This document shows, piece after piece, positions 42,739-52,183 of a stretch of 64,000 nt of DNA (the stretch's first letter is position 1; every line of letters starts with the position of its first letter). The stretch lies in the NCBI GenBank assembly GCA_029263455.1, contig JAJCXM010000014.1:124001-188000 (forward strand). Reading direction: 5' to 3'. The notes beneath the pieces were generated by a model, which made no database searches, was not told the DNA's origin, and was given only the letters and a program-made list of their open reading frames with translations. Origin of the DNA: Holophagae bacterium (GTDB lineage Bacteria > Acidobacteriota > Holophagae > Acanthopleuribacterales > Acanthopleuribacteraceae). The translations under genes were made by a program, and so were the position numbers.

Positions 42739-44822
42739 GGGACTCCGCCCGAAGAGTTCACAGGCATTTCCACATTCAACGGTACCGAAAGTTCCGCTGT
42801 GCTCTGAATCACAGCCGGTTGGAAGACACCACTTTCTTCTTCCATATCAGGTACAACCAAATCCAGGAACTCCTGCCTGTATCGGCGAAACTTGAGTTCA
42901 GCCCGTATGGTCAGCGGTCCTTTTAGATCAGCTGGCAGGAGAGTTTTATACACTTGCCTGTCTGCATAACCAGGGAATATCACGCGTTGGCCTTCGCCAC
43001 CAGCTTTACGCCAAAGTTCGTGTTGCAGCAAGGGTTGCCCGAATTCGTCTAGCGGAGTTGCTTCTAAAACCATGGTGCCTTCATCCCGTGCATTACCGGT
43101 TTTGTGCTCCACATCTCCGTGATCCATAATCCTTCTCGTCACAGGATCAAGCGCACCCCATTCGTCAATGACCTGCTCATCTTGATCTAGTACCTGCACA
43201 AACAGCCAGGTTCTCACGAAGTCCAATGGTCCGGTGGTCAGGCTGTGACCGGCTTTACGATTGTTCACGAGCACCGAAAAGCGTAAGGGCTCACCACGGC
43301 CAATTTCTTCCGGTGCAACAATTTCAACGCCGGCGACGGGACCTGTTGGCCATCGATCGGCTATTTCAGGGATCAGTGTTTCCCCTTTGAGCCATTCGTT
43401 GGTCAGTCTAACGTGGGCCTGATATTGCGGTAATTTCAGAACGTCCGGCATAAAGCTGTTGGTGGCAATGAAGCCATGATGGCGATGCGCGCCATCATCC
43501 CCACGCTGAACATCACTCGCTTCACCACGCCCTGGATCCTTTGAATCAGTTACGAGGCGCATATGACAGTCGGTACAGGTTAAATCGATGTCGGGGTCTT
43601 CATTGTGCCAGTGGCTGCGTGCCCATTCATCGAATTGATTTTGGCCCGGTGAAATGCCGAATCGATTCAGCTCTTCAGGAATGAACTGTTTGTGACACGA
43701 ACCGCAGTACTCAGGGGTTTTAGCAACGCTCCTATCGTAATCTGCACGGTGTTTCCTGGGAAATGCGCGAATCAAGAACTCCGATATCCACCGTTTAGAT
43801 CCCGAGGCGTCTTCCCAAAGGTAAGGCTCGGGAGCTTGCAACAAATAATCCCCATTACCCCGTTGATCAACCTCAGCTATTGAATGGCAGGCCACGCAAG
43901 AAGCTCCCTCCTTAAAGCCAGGCGCAGACAAGTCTTTAGACTCGGAGCTCTTGGTCCCGGCAAACAAAGAAATAGGATCATGACAGCCCGCACAATAGCG
44001 TGTTTCAGCGGCGGAGCGGTCTTCGGCAAACATGTCTTGAACAGCTTGGAACGGCTGGTTCATAGCAGAAAATCGGTGAGCGCTGGGCTCCCATTCAGCC
44101 AGGATTTGTTGATGACATTTTGAGGTGCCACACGACTCAGATCTCGCCAAGACTTGTGGCTGTATTAACTTGTTTTCGCGCGTGCGCGCATAGCTTGGTG
44201 CAAAAAGGCCAGCCTCTTGACCATACTGATCGGCATGTTCGTAGTCGGTCGGTGTATCTAGGAAAAGTACGGGCGGAGATATTTGGGTCAACGCGAAGAT
44301 GACTGGAATCAATGTGACGGTTGTCCATGCGCCCACTCGAAGAGCAAACGACTTTCGAGCCCCCAACAGCGCCTTGTCGCTCTCGAACTGATTAATGCGC
44401 CGACGTACAGCAAACAGAAGGTGCAATAGGATCAGCGGCGCAATGGCAAAACCCGTGGTCAGGTGGATAAATGCGATTTGATCATCCACACGGGTGGTCC
44501 ATGCCGCCTGCACGGTAGTAATGATGCCTGTAGCCACTGCTAGGATGACCAAGAAACCGGTTCCATAGCCCATCATCGCGGTAGCTGTCGTGCGCTGGTC
44601 GGCCCATTTCTTGACATGGCTGACAATGTAAATGAGTAAAGGGACGGTTATTGCGCATCCAGCAACGACGTGCAGGATGACCACAATCTGTGAACTCACT
44701 GAAAAGGCCAGAAAATAGGTCCAAATCCCGGTAATCGCCTCAAGCAACAAACCGGCGACGGTAATAGCAGCCAGTTTACTTTGCCACCCTAACTGAACCC
44801 TTTGGCTGGTTGATATCTTCAA
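42735..44822 (-). CDS. membrane cytochrome with five c-type heme motifs
   Basis: A 695-residue protein. Residues 15-190 hold about five membrane helices with histidines (VILHVVAG, FIHLTTGF, LLHLLF) that could bind b-type heme. The periplasmic part has CGTSKCH (a C-x4-CH variant), CAGCH, CVACH, CGSCH and CTDCH, that is five c-type heme sites between residues ~235 and 425. A beta-rich C-terminus follows. It looks like a quinol-linked or electron-carrying oxidoreductase of the inner membrane. It is translationally coupled to the CRTAC1 gene. Confidence 0.87.
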   Translation of the reverse strand: MKISTSQRVQLGWQSKLAAITVAGLLLEAITGIWTYFLAFSVSSQIVVILHVVAGCAITVPLLIYIVSHVKKWADQRTTATAMMGYGTGFLVILAVATGIITTVQAAWTTRVDDQIAFIHLTTGFAIAPLILLHLLFAVRRRINQFESDKALLGARKSFALRVGAWTTVTLIPVIFALTQISPPVLFLDTPTDYEHADQYGQEAGLFAPSYARTRENKLIQPQVLARSESCGTSKCHQQILAEWEPSAHRFSAMNQPFQAVQDMFAEDRSAAETRYCAGCHDPISLFAGTKSSESKDLSAPGFKEGASCVACHSIAEVDQRGNGDYLLQAPEPYLWEDASGSKRWISEFLIRAFPRKHRADYDRSVAKTPEYCGSCHKQFIPEELNRFGISPGQNQFDEWARSHWHNEDPDIDLTCTDCHMRLVTDSKDPGRGEASDVQRGDDGAHRHHGFIATNSFMPDVLKLPQYQAHVRLTNEWLKGETLIPEIADRWPTGPVAGVEIVAPEEIGRGEPLRFSVLVNNRKAGHSLTTGPLDFVRTWLFVQVLDQDEQVIDEWGALDPVTRRIMDHGDVEHKTGNARDEGTMVLEATPLDEFGQPLLQHELWRKAGGEGQRVIFPGYADRQVYKTLLPADLKGPLTIRAELKFRRYRQEFLDLVVPDMEEESGVFQPAVIQSTAELSVPLNVEMPVNSSGGVP

Positions 44823-44844
44823 TTCTGCTCCTACTCCGTCGCAG

Positions 44845-44876
44845 CTTAGTCACCCATTATACAAAACACGACTAAG
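44845..44876 (-). promoter_or_regulatory. putative promoter and palindrome of the cytochrome operon
   Basis: Read on the minus strand, TATAAT lies at 44861-44856. CTTAGTC (44845-44851) and GACTAAG (44870-44876) form a perfect inverted repeat around it. The -35 is weak, as expected for an activated promoter. It is 34 bases before the cytochrome start. Confidence 0.5.
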
Positions 44877-45106
44877 TGATCATGTAATATTTTATTAAAT
44901 GTTTTGGGTCAACCGAAGTTCAATGTGTCGCACTTCCAGCTCTGGGTTTGCGCCTCGCTGGTTTCTGAGGCTGCGCGTGTCAAGAGATTACGCGGTGCCA
45001 ATATCCTATCCCTTCTGGCGGCACACCGTCGCAGCAGACATCTGTATAGGCGTTCTTGAAAAATCTGTTCTTGCGTGAGCAGCGAAAGCAAGCACCAAAA
45101 TCATGA

Positions 45107-45159
45107 TTGACATGCACATAAATCAGCGCCTATACTTCGTCTACCAAACGTTAGGTAGA
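45107..45159 (+). promoter_or_regulatory. promoter and TetR-type operator of the MAPEG-SDR-cupin-TetR operon
   Basis: TTGACA (45107-45112), 18 bases, TATACT (45131-45136) predicts a start near 45143. TCTACCAAACGTTAGGTAGA (45140-45159) is a 20-base palindrome with a single mismatched pair sitting on that start. The last gene of the operon encodes a TetR repressor, the likely binder. The leader to 45207 has no gene, and 44880-45106 shows nothing recognisable. Confidence 0.8.
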
Positions 45160-45206
45160 TTGCCGTTGCAACCCACTTAATAAACCAACCACAAGGGAGA
45201 GACACG

Positions 45207-45605
45207 ATGCAGCACGAAATTTACTGGATGACTTTGACCATCATCATGACAGCCGTTATCTGGGTACCCTACATTATTAATCGCATGATCGAGATGGGCG
45301 TCTGGCAAGCCATTGCCAACGCAAATATGGATCCGACACCTACAGCTACTTGGGCCAAACGCATGATGTGCGCACATCGCAACGCTGTCGAGAATCTCGT
45401 CATCTTCGCACCCTTGGTCATTGCCCTGGCTGCACTTGATGTCAGTACATCGTTAACCGTAGCGGCAGCTAAATTCTATTTCTTCGCCCGTTTAGCACAT
45501 CTGGTGGTGTACACATTCGGAGTTCCAGTTGTGCGTACCCTCATGTTTGTCGTTGGTTTCGCATGTCAGGTGCTGCTGGCTTGGGCTTTGCTAGGTGCGT
45601 TGTAA
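45207..45605 (+). CDS. MAPEG-family membrane protein
   Basis: A 132-residue protein with four membrane helices and the MAPEG pattern (WAKRMMCAHRNAVENLVIFA with conserved Arg, Asn and Glu). Family members are glutathione transferases or peroxidases, though many bacterial ones are uncharacterised. AAGGGAGAG precedes the ATG. Its stop overlaps the next ATG (TAATG). First gene of a TetR-regulated operon. Confidence 0.9.
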   Translation: MQHEIYWMTLTIIMTAVIWVPYIINRMIEMGVWQAIANANMDPTPTATWAKRMMCAHRNAVENLVIFAPLVIALAALDVSTSLTVAAAKFYFFARLAHLVVYTFGVPVVRTLMFVVGFACQVLLAWALLGAL

Positions 45606-46285
45606 TGCAAACAGCTGTGATCACAGGGTTTGGGCCAGGACTCGGTGAGCGACTAGCCACACGCTTGCTTGAAGAGATGACCGTAGTTGGCTTGTCACGC
45701 AGCGGCAAGAACGCCGGCTTGCTTCATGAATCATTCAGCACATGCGTTTGTGACGTGGGTGACCCTAAATCCGTTGCAAATGTCTTCAACAAGATTCAAG
45801 TCGAATATGGAACGCCAACCTTGTTGATTCATAACGCCGCACAACTTCTACTGGATGACTTCATGGAGATCTCGCCGACGGATTTTGAGCACATATGGCG
45901 CACTACCTGTTTTGGTGCGATGCTTTGCTCTCAGGCCGTGATTCCCGGGATGTTGGCGGCGGGAGGTGGTTCCATAGTACTAACCGGTGCCACTGCCTCC
46001 GTTAAGGCCGGAGCCAAGTCGGCAGCTTTTGGATCTGCCAAATTCGCACTACGAGGTCTAGCTCAAGCGCTTGCACGACAATATAGTCAACAAGGAATTC
46101 ACGTCGTCCATACCGTGATAGACGGCGTTATCTGGTCGCCACGAGCCGAGCAAGTTTTTAAGATGAATCAAGCTCAGTGTATTAAAGCGCAAGATCTGGC
46201 CGACAGTTACCTGAACCTGATTCAGCAATCGCGCTCGACCTGGACGCACGAATTAGACATTCGGCCTAGCACAGCTGTCTTTTGA
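45605..46285 (+). CDS. short-chain dehydrogenase-like protein lacking catalytic Ser and Tyr
   Basis: A 226-residue Rossmann protein. VITGFGPGLGERLA is the nucleotide site and LIHNAAQ the NNAG-type motif. In the active-site stretch VLTGATASVKAGAKSAAFGS the catalytic Tyr is Phe (FGSAK keeps the Lys) and the Ser position is Ala. A subfamily with this AF-x2-AKFALR pattern exists, so it is not decay, but classical proton-transfer chemistry is unlikely. It overlaps MAPEG by one base. Substrate unknown. Confidence 0.87.
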   Translation: MQTAVITGFGPGLGERLATRLLEEMTVVGLSRSGKNAGLLHESFSTCVCDVGDPKSVANVFNKIQVEYGTPTLLIHNAAQLLLDDFMEISPTDFEHIWRTTCFGAMLCSQAVIPGMLAAGGGSIVLTGATASVKAGAKSAAFGSAKFALRGLAQALARQYSQQGIHVVHTVIDGVIWSPRAEQVFKMNQAQCIKAQDLADSYLNLIQQSRSTWTHELDIRPSTAVF

Positions 46286-46297
46286 GAGGTGGAATCC

Positions 46298-46966
46298 TTG
46301 CAAGCAATCAACATGGACCTTACAAAACAGGTCTTGATCCAAACCAACGAACTGAACTGGCTCGACTCGCCTATGGCAGGAGTTCAACGCAAGCAGCTGG
46401 AAAGGGAAGCAGCGGAATCTGGTCACGTAACATCCTTGGTCCGCTATTCACCACAATCAAAGTTCCAAGCCCATGAACATCCGGCTGGTGAGGAGATATT
46501 GGTTTTAAGAGGCGTATTCTCAGACGAAAATGGTGATTACGCAGAAGGTTCATACTTGCGTAACCCGCCCGGCTCGAAACACGCGCCCTTCAGTCGAGAA
46601 GGCTGTTTAATCTTAGTCAAACTTGGTCAAATGACGCCCGGGCAACCTCAAATAGTCATTCACAGTAACAGGCACTGGCAGCCCACTGGCAAACCAGGAT
46701 ATTGGCGACAAACCTTATACACAGACCCGTTTTCCACGGAGGACGTAGGGCTAGAGAAGCTGGAGCCAGGAAGCAAATTGCCGCCTCTTGAGGTCGTTGC
46801 TGGTGAAGAGATATTTGTGATAGACGGCGTCATCAAGATTGGAGATGACTATTGTGCGGCCGGTACATGGGTCCGTCTTCCAGCCGGCCATCTTCGCGTT
46901 ATTTCTAGCGATCAAGGTTGTTATTTCTGGGTTAAACGTGGTCATTTGACACGGGTCCGTGTATAA
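46298..46966 (+). CDS. double-cupin (ChrR-like) protein
   Basis: TTG 46298 has GAGAGG eight bases upstream; a GTG at 46289 overlaps that site and is less likely. About 222 residues with two cupin domains. The first has the complete metal motif (FQAHEHPAGEEILVLRGVFS). The second is similar in shape (LPPLEVVAGEEIFVIDGVIK) but has no histidines in that place. This matches the cupin part of ChrR-type anti-sigma factors, without the zinc anti-sigma domain, so a sensor or oxygenase role is open. It overlaps the TetR gene. Confidence 0.83.
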   Translation: MQAINMDLTKQVLIQTNELNWLDSPMAGVQRKQLEREAAESGHVTSLVRYSPQSKFQAHEHPAGEEILVLRGVFSDENGDYAEGSYLRNPPGSKHAPFSREGCLILVKLGQMTPGQPQIVIHSNRHWQPTGKPGYWRQTLYTDPFSTEDVGLEKLEPGSKLPPLEVVAGEEIFVIDGVIKIGDDYCAAGTWVRLPAGHLRVISSDQGCYFWVKRGHLTRVRV

Positions 46967-47546
46967 GAACGCTATGAAGGACACCAGGACGCGCATCATG
47001 GATAGCGCCCAGGAACTGATACAGACCCGAGGATTCTCAGCCATGAGTTTCCAAGACATTGCGGTGATGGTGGGCATCAAAAAGCCGAGCATTATCCATC
47101 ACTTCCCTAGCAAGACTGACTTGGGTCGAGCAGTGATTGCGCGTTATCACGATCTGTTCAAATCTGCGTTGGTGCATGTCCAAGAGGATCCAGAAAAGAC
47201 GCCTTGGGACGCACTGGAGTTTTACTTCACGCCCTATTTGGACTTTGGTGACGCGGGCAACAAGGTTTGTCTATGTGGTGCATTAGCCGGAGAATTCATG
47301 GAATTGGGTGAAACCATGCAACACGAGGTCCAGTCTTTTTTCATCTGGCATGAACAGTGGCTCGAACGTATTCTTGAGGCTGGCCATGCGGCCGGACACT
47401 TCAAGTTGAATAAGCACACCAGCCAATTCGCTCGCACCTTGTTAAGTGCATTACAAGGAGCGCTGTTACTTAAGCGTGTGACTCGTGACCCCAAGCAATT
47501 AGAAGATGTGATGCAAACCATCAGGGAACTTATTGCGCCATCATAG
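46959..47546 (+). CDS. TetR-family regulator, last gene of its operon
   Basis: A 195-residue protein. The GTG 46959 overlaps the cupin stop; an ATG at 46974 is also possible. The helix-turn-helix is FSAMSFQDIAVMVGIKKPSI then HHFPSKTDLG. The C-terminal part with VCLCGALAGEF and FFIWHEQWLERIL resembles reactive-species or electrophile-sensing TetR proteins, where the cysteines (CLC) may sense. It most likely binds the 20-base palindrome at 45140-45159. Confidence 0.9.
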   Translation: MYKNAMKDTRTRIMDSAQELIQTRGFSAMSFQDIAVMVGIKKPSIIHHFPSKTDLGRAVIARYHDLFKSALVHVQEDPEKTPWDALEFYFTPYLDFGDAGNKVCLCGALAGEFMELGETMQHEVQSFFIWHEQWLERILEAGHAAGHFKLNKHTSQFARTLLSALQGALLLKRVTRDPKQLEDVMQTIRELIAPS

Positions 47547-47810
47547 CTAACACCAATTCGCCGAAATCAGGGCCAGAAGCGCAAGGCTATCCATATCTGT
47601 CGATGTAGTCGTTCTTGGATTTACGGTGAAAATTAAAGATCTCCAATCAACCACTACGGAACCAGCTATTTAGTGCACGACAGCTCTTCCTTTTACAAAA
47701 AAAAACGACCTGAATTGAATTTATGGTTAGGGTAATTCTGATGTTTCTCGCTTCTATTTGTGAGGACACGACCGTGTGTCTGGACAGTAGACTAATTCGC
47801 GGGAGCAGAC

Positions 47811-48788
47811 ATGATTCGCTTTCTAATTTTCACAACCTTAGTGGTTAGCCCATTCATCACCGTAAAAGCACAAGCAGAAATCCTGGACAGTACCCATTTT
47901 CCAGACAACAATTTTCTAGCCGCGTTACAGTCCATTTACCCGGGCGGATTATCGGAGGATGACGCGGCAATGGTTTTTGCGTTGAACGTAGAATCAAGTA
48001 ATATTTCCGACGTCACCGGCATCGAGTATTTCATCGGCATCAGCTATTTGGTGATTCGTTACAATCAGATCCAAGAACTGCCTTCATTGAGCCTATTCCC
48101 CAACCTCTTGGGCCTGCATTGTCAGAGCAACCAATTGACTAACCTGGACGGGATCGATCAGTTAACAAACCTTACGGCGCTTAACTGCAGTGAGAACCCG
48201 ATCCCCTTCATCCCAAACATAGCCCACAACCCGCTGGGCCAACTAAATACATCTTCTTGCCCAATAAGAGAATTGACTTGGTTAGGCGATATCCCAGAGT
48301 TATTTGATGTGCGCATAGCAAACATGAAACTTAACTCGATACCCGATCTCAGCGGTCTGATCAATCTTGGCTACCTTGACATCCGTAGCAATCGCATTTC
48401 AGGCCCCTTGATAATGCCTCTAACCACCGAATTGCATACCTTCTTCCTGGCCGACAACCTGTTCTTCGACTTGCCTGACTTGGCTGTCTATACCGGCTTG
48501 GAACGGCTTTATATATACGACAATTTGCTGTCTGAATTTCCTGACTTGTCCATGATGCCTCTCCTGGATCAGGTATCTGCAAATAACAACCTATTTACAA
48601 CCGCCGATTGTCCCCGCATTTCCGCCGTGGAGTCGTTGGGCATTTCATTCTCATATGGAACTCAAGGGACCTTCAAAGAGCAATATCAAGAGTTCCCTAG
48701 TTGGCCGAACAGTAATTTGTTACTTGATTGGGTGGACATGATCAGCAATCAAAGTTGGAACTATGCGCTTGATTGCTCGCAGCCGTAG
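47811..48788 (+). CDS. secreted leucine-rich repeat protein
   Basis: A 325-residue protein with a signal peptide (RFLIFTTLVVSPFITVKAQA), an N-terminal cap typical of bacterial LRR proteins (FPDNNFLAALQ) and about nine LRR units (LPSLSLFPNLLGLHCQSNQL, LTNLTALNCSENPI, LINLGYLDIRSNRI). It was probably exported for binding proteins or surfaces. It lies 24 bases before the ECF sigma gene, on the same strand. The gap 47547-47810 holds no gene. Confidence 0.83.
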   Translation: MIRFLIFTTLVVSPFITVKAQAEILDSTHFPDNNFLAALQSIYPGGLSEDDAAMVFALNVESSNISDVTGIEYFIGISYLVIRYNQIQELPSLSLFPNLLGLHCQSNQLTNLDGIDQLTNLTALNCSENPIPFIPNIAHNPLGQLNTSSCPIRELTWLGDIPELFDVRIANMKLNSIPDLSGLINLGYLDIRSNRISGPLIMPLTTELHTFFLADNLFFDLPDLAVYTGLERLYIYDNLLSEFPDLSMMPLLDQVSANNNLFTTADCPRISAVESLGISFSYGTQGTFKEQYQEFPSWPNSNLLLDWVDMISNQSWNYALDCSQP

Positions 48789-48812
48789 CATCAGTCGTCA
48801 AATCGCGGAACT

Positions 48813-49367
48813 ATGACGTCCCATACTAAAAACTATGATTCTGGTGGTCAGCCAGATCCGCCTTTTGGCGAATTCTTAGATGAAGCCTATCGAGAATTGC
48901 ACCGCATTGCGCGCCGCCTATTTGTTTCGGAACGCCAAAATCACACGCTGCAACCCACCGCTCTGGTTCATGAAGTATTCATCAAACTCAGTCAAAGCAA
49001 GGCGGTAAACTATTGGAACAATCGCGGTCAGTTTTATGCCTTAGCAACCCGCGTTATGCGACAGATTTTGGTTGACTACGCCAGAAGTAAAAGAACTGAA
49101 AAGCGCCTGGTCGCGCAGATCTGTGCTCCAATGGAAGACGGTGTCAATGGGGCCCTGAGCAGTGTAGAAATACTTGATTTAGAAAAAGGCTTGCTTGCAC
49201 TTGAGCAGAAAGACACTCGAAAAGTTAAGCTTGTCGAACTTAAATTCTTTGCCGGCCTTACCAATCAAGAAATTGCCGATACACTCTTTGTCTCAGTAAA
49301 AACCGTTGAGCGTGACTGGCGGCTCGCGCGAGCATTTTTACATAGTCGTGTGCGTAAATCTGATTAA
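48813..49367 (+). CDS. ECF-type RNA polymerase sigma factor (TIGR02999-like)
   Basis: A 184-residue sigma-70 family protein. Region 2 has LHRIARRLFVSERQNHTLQP, TALVHEVFIKL and RVMRQILVDYARSKR. Region 4 has FFAGLTNQEIADTLFVSVKT. This is the subfamily that in Acidobacteria and Planctomycetes lies beside large serine/threonine kinases, as here. Its last four bases overlap the end of the convergent kinase gene. No anti-sigma factor is adjacent, so phosphorylation by the kinase may control it (inference). Confidence 0.92.
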   Translation: MTSHTKNYDSGGQPDPPFGEFLDEAYRELHRIARRLFVSERQNHTLQPTALVHEVFIKLSQSKAVNYWNNRGQFYALATRVMRQILVDYARSKRTEKRLVAQICAPMEDGVNGALSSVEILDLEKGLLALEQKDTRKVKLVELKFFAGLTNQEIADTLFVSVKTVERDWRLARAFLHSRVRKSD

Positions 49368-52183
49368 TGGGCCATTTCAGCTGAATGCATCGGCAAACGA
49401 TTAATGACGTTTAGCAAAGCTGGCTGATGAATCTTGCCAGCCTGAAGAGCAGCCTGAATGCGCGAAAGCATCGGACGAGCTTCGCTAACAGCACCTAATT
49501 CGATTAGGCATTGGGCAAGAAAAACTTCCACTTCAGCCGTGCGATGATCATGAACTCCATATTTCTCGACGGTTATTTCGCGGCTGCGCTGCAAGAAGGG
49601 TTTAGCAAGCGCCCACTCATGTAAACCCAAATGAATGCGACCAAAGCCCAAATTTATCAAAGAGAAACGATGGTGGTTTTCGCCCAATGCAGGGATCATA
49701 ATGCCCTTGGCTCGATTAAATGCATCAATACTAAGCTGCCATTGCTCTTGGTCAAGAAACGCGAATCCCATGTTTATCCATGCGATGCCCACGTAATGGT
49801 GTCCCGGACCTAGCGTATCGCTAAAGATCTGACGCGCCTTTTCATAGCACTCCATGGCCTGACCTGTCAGCCCCATATCAAACAATAACCTGCCCAGATT
49901 GTTATAGGTCACGGCAACACGCCAGTGTTTATCACCCCAATGTCGTTGGCCATCGGCCAGGGCAGCACGATAGAGCGGCTCGGCCTCGGCGAAGCGTCCC
50001 ATTTCACGCAGTAAGATGCCCAGATTGGTCTTGGTCAGCGTGGTATCGGGGTGGCCGGAATCGAGCGCCGTCGTCCGTATCTCAAGCGCACGCCGGTAAT
50101 GGTATTCGGATTCTTGCCAACGACCTTGCTTTCGATAAATCATGCCAAGGAAATGATGGGTTTGCCCAATCGAAGGGTGATTCTCTTCAAGGACTCTGCG
50201 CCGTAATGCCATGACCTCAAGTACAATCTTTTCAGCTTTTGTCCACTTCCCTTGTGTAATCAGAACATCAGCTACGCCCATTTTGTCGCCGGAGTAAACA
50301 ATCTTCGATTCATCGTTTGGGTCCGCCATCTCGAGCGCTTGTTCGTAGAAAGCCAGGGCCCGATCAAGTTCTCCCTTTTGAAAAGCCAACAAACCAAATC
50401 GATGTTTGATGATCCCTTGTTGATACGTGCTGCAGTCCTCACATTGGTCAAAGGCGTCCTGGGCCTGTTGGCAGGTCTCCAAGGCTGTATCCAGCTGACT
50501 TAACTTCCAATTAAGCAAGGTGTAGTTTAGATAGCAATACACTAGCTGTGACGACGGCGCAGCCGTACCAAAATAGGCCAACGCCATCTTGAGCGCTTCA
50601 TCGGCCTTTTCGTATTGCTCGAGTTTTATGAAAACATTTGAGAGTCTGATGCGCAGATTTGCTAATCGCTCCGTGTCACTGGGTTCTTGGTTTTCGAAAT
50701 AGGCAAACGCTTGATTGTATAGACCCAAGCATTCCGCGTAATAGCCCAATTGAAAGTAAAGATTACCAATCAAGACCTTCATCTCAGAATGGAGGTCCGG
50801 TTGCTGACCGAGCTCTATATTTAGGCGCGTGACGCCACGATCGAGCAGGCTTTTGGCATTGAGATGCTTGCTGGTCACCCTGTTTGGACCGACTGATTCA
50901 AGCAGCTCCGATAAGAAACTCACCATTTCAGACGATTTTTTGGCTTCCATGCGTGCGAGGTTACGTTCCTTTGTGATGTTGTGAACGTAAAACACGATAC
51001 CCGTCAAGATCAGGGCCACCGTCGCTAAGCTATAAATTAGTTTCCAGAAATGCTTGTTTAAGAATTTTTGCACCGTATAGATACTGTGGTGCTGCCTGAC
51101 GCTAACCGGTTCATTTGCCATTACGCGCTCAACGTCGTTCAAGAGTTCATGGGCCGACGCATAGCGATCTTCGGCTTTCTTTTCCAAAGCCTTTAGGCAA
51201 ACCCAATCCAGATCGTTAAGTAGCGTGCTGCGCCACTTCTTGCTTTCAGACTCAGAAACCCAATCTGGCAAGGTAAGTTTAAGGCTGGGCTTTGCGGGCA
51301 GATCACGAACGATAGCGGTACTCACGTACCTCAAAGACGAACTCGTTTCACATACGAATGGTCGGCAACCCGCGATTAACTCATAAAGCAACAGCCCTAA
51401 CCCGTAAACATCAGTTGCTACGGAAATAGGAAGACCACAAACCTGCTCAGGGCTCGCATATTCGGGCGTCATCATTTGCTGTAGCGTGCTGGTGATTACC
51501 TGGCCAGTAGTATCTAGCGCCTTGGAGATACCAAAATCGAGAAGACGCACGTGCCCTTGCTCATCCACCAAGATATTGCTTGGTTTTAAATCTCTGTGAA
51601 CCACCAGGTTCTTATGTGCATAGTCAACCGCCAGACATACTTGCCGAAATAGTTTGAGCCGTTGATTCAAGTTCAAAGATTCAGCAAAGTGCGTCAGGTG
51701 CTCACCCTTCACATAATCCATGACAAAATAGGGTTGACCACCATCGGCTACGCCGGCGTCAAGCAGTTTACAGATGTTGGCATGGTCTAACTTAGCCAAA
51801 ATCTCTTTCTCAAACAGGAACCTCTGCACGTTGCTTTCAGATAAGTGCCACTGCAGAAACTTAATGGCGACTTCTTTGTTGAATTCGCCGTCAATACGTC
51901 GAGCCAAAAAGACAGCGCCCATACCACCTGTTCCCAGGTGCTCGACCAGTTTATAGGGTCCAATCTCGCTCCCTATAATGGGCGACGGCACCCATAGGTC
52001 GCTGAGTCCATCAGATTCAAGAAATGAAGAGCCTAATTGGTCATTCTCTACGAGTTGCAGAACTTCCGCTAAGAGCCGGCGGTCCTTAACAGCATCCAAT
52101 AAAAATGCCTTACGCTGCGATTCTGGCAGTTCTATCGCTTCATGAAAAAGAGATTCTATTTTAGACCAAGTATCAGACACCAT
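49364..52183 (-). CDS. transmembrane serine/threonine protein kinase with TPR repeats
   Basis: I place the start at ATG 52183 (MVSDTWSKIESLFHEAIELP), the common opening of these kinases; a frame to 52267 exists. About 939 residues. The kinase domain (~75-350) has the Gly loop (HLGTGGMGAVF), catalytic Lys in EVAIKF, VVHRDLKPSNIL, LLDFGISKAL and TPEYASPEQV, so it should be active. A membrane helix (LIYSLATVALILTGIVFYV) near residue 390 separates it from about ten TPR units outside the membrane. The TPR side probably senses or scaffolds. It is convergent with the ECF sigma gene. Confidence 0.95.
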   Translation of the reverse strand: MVSDTWSKIESLFHEAIELPESQRKAFLLDAVKDRRLLAEVLQLVENDQLGSSFLESDGLSDLWVPSPIIGSEIGPYKLVEHLGTGGMGAVFLARRIDGEFNKEVAIKFLQWHLSESNVQRFLFEKEILAKLDHANICKLLDAGVADGGQPYFVMDYVKGEHLTHFAESLNLNQRLKLFRQVCLAVDYAHKNLVVHRDLKPSNILVDEQGHVRLLDFGISKALDTTGQVITSTLQQMMTPEYASPEQVCGLPISVATDVYGLGLLLYELIAGCRPFVCETSSSLRYVSTAIVRDLPAKPSLKLTLPDWVSESESKKWRSTLLNDLDWVCLKALEKKAEDRYASAHELLNDVERVMANEPVSVRQHHSIYTVQKFLNKHFWKLIYSLATVALILTGIVFYVHNITKERNLARMEAKKSSEMVSFLSELLESVGPNRVTSKHLNAKSLLDRGVTRLNIELGQQPDLHSEMKVLIGNLYFQLGYYAECLGLYNQAFAYFENQEPSDTERLANLRIRLSNVFIKLEQYEKADEALKMALAYFGTAAPSSQLVYCYLNYTLLNWKLSQLDTALETCQQAQDAFDQCEDCSTYQQGIIKHRFGLLAFQKGELDRALAFYEQALEMADPNDESKIVYSGDKMGVADVLITQGKWTKAEKIVLEVMALRRRVLEENHPSIGQTHHFLGMIYRKQGRWQESEYHYRRALEIRTTALDSGHPDTTLTKTNLGILLREMGRFAEAEPLYRAALADGQRHWGDKHWRVAVTYNNLGRLLFDMGLTGQAMECYEKARQIFSDTLGPGHHYVGIAWINMGFAFLDQEQWQLSIDAFNRAKGIMIPALGENHHRFSLINLGFGRIHLGLHEWALAKPFLQRSREITVEKYGVHDHRTAEVEVFLAQCLIELGAVSEARPMLSRIQAALQAGKIHQPALLNVINRLPMHSAEMAH

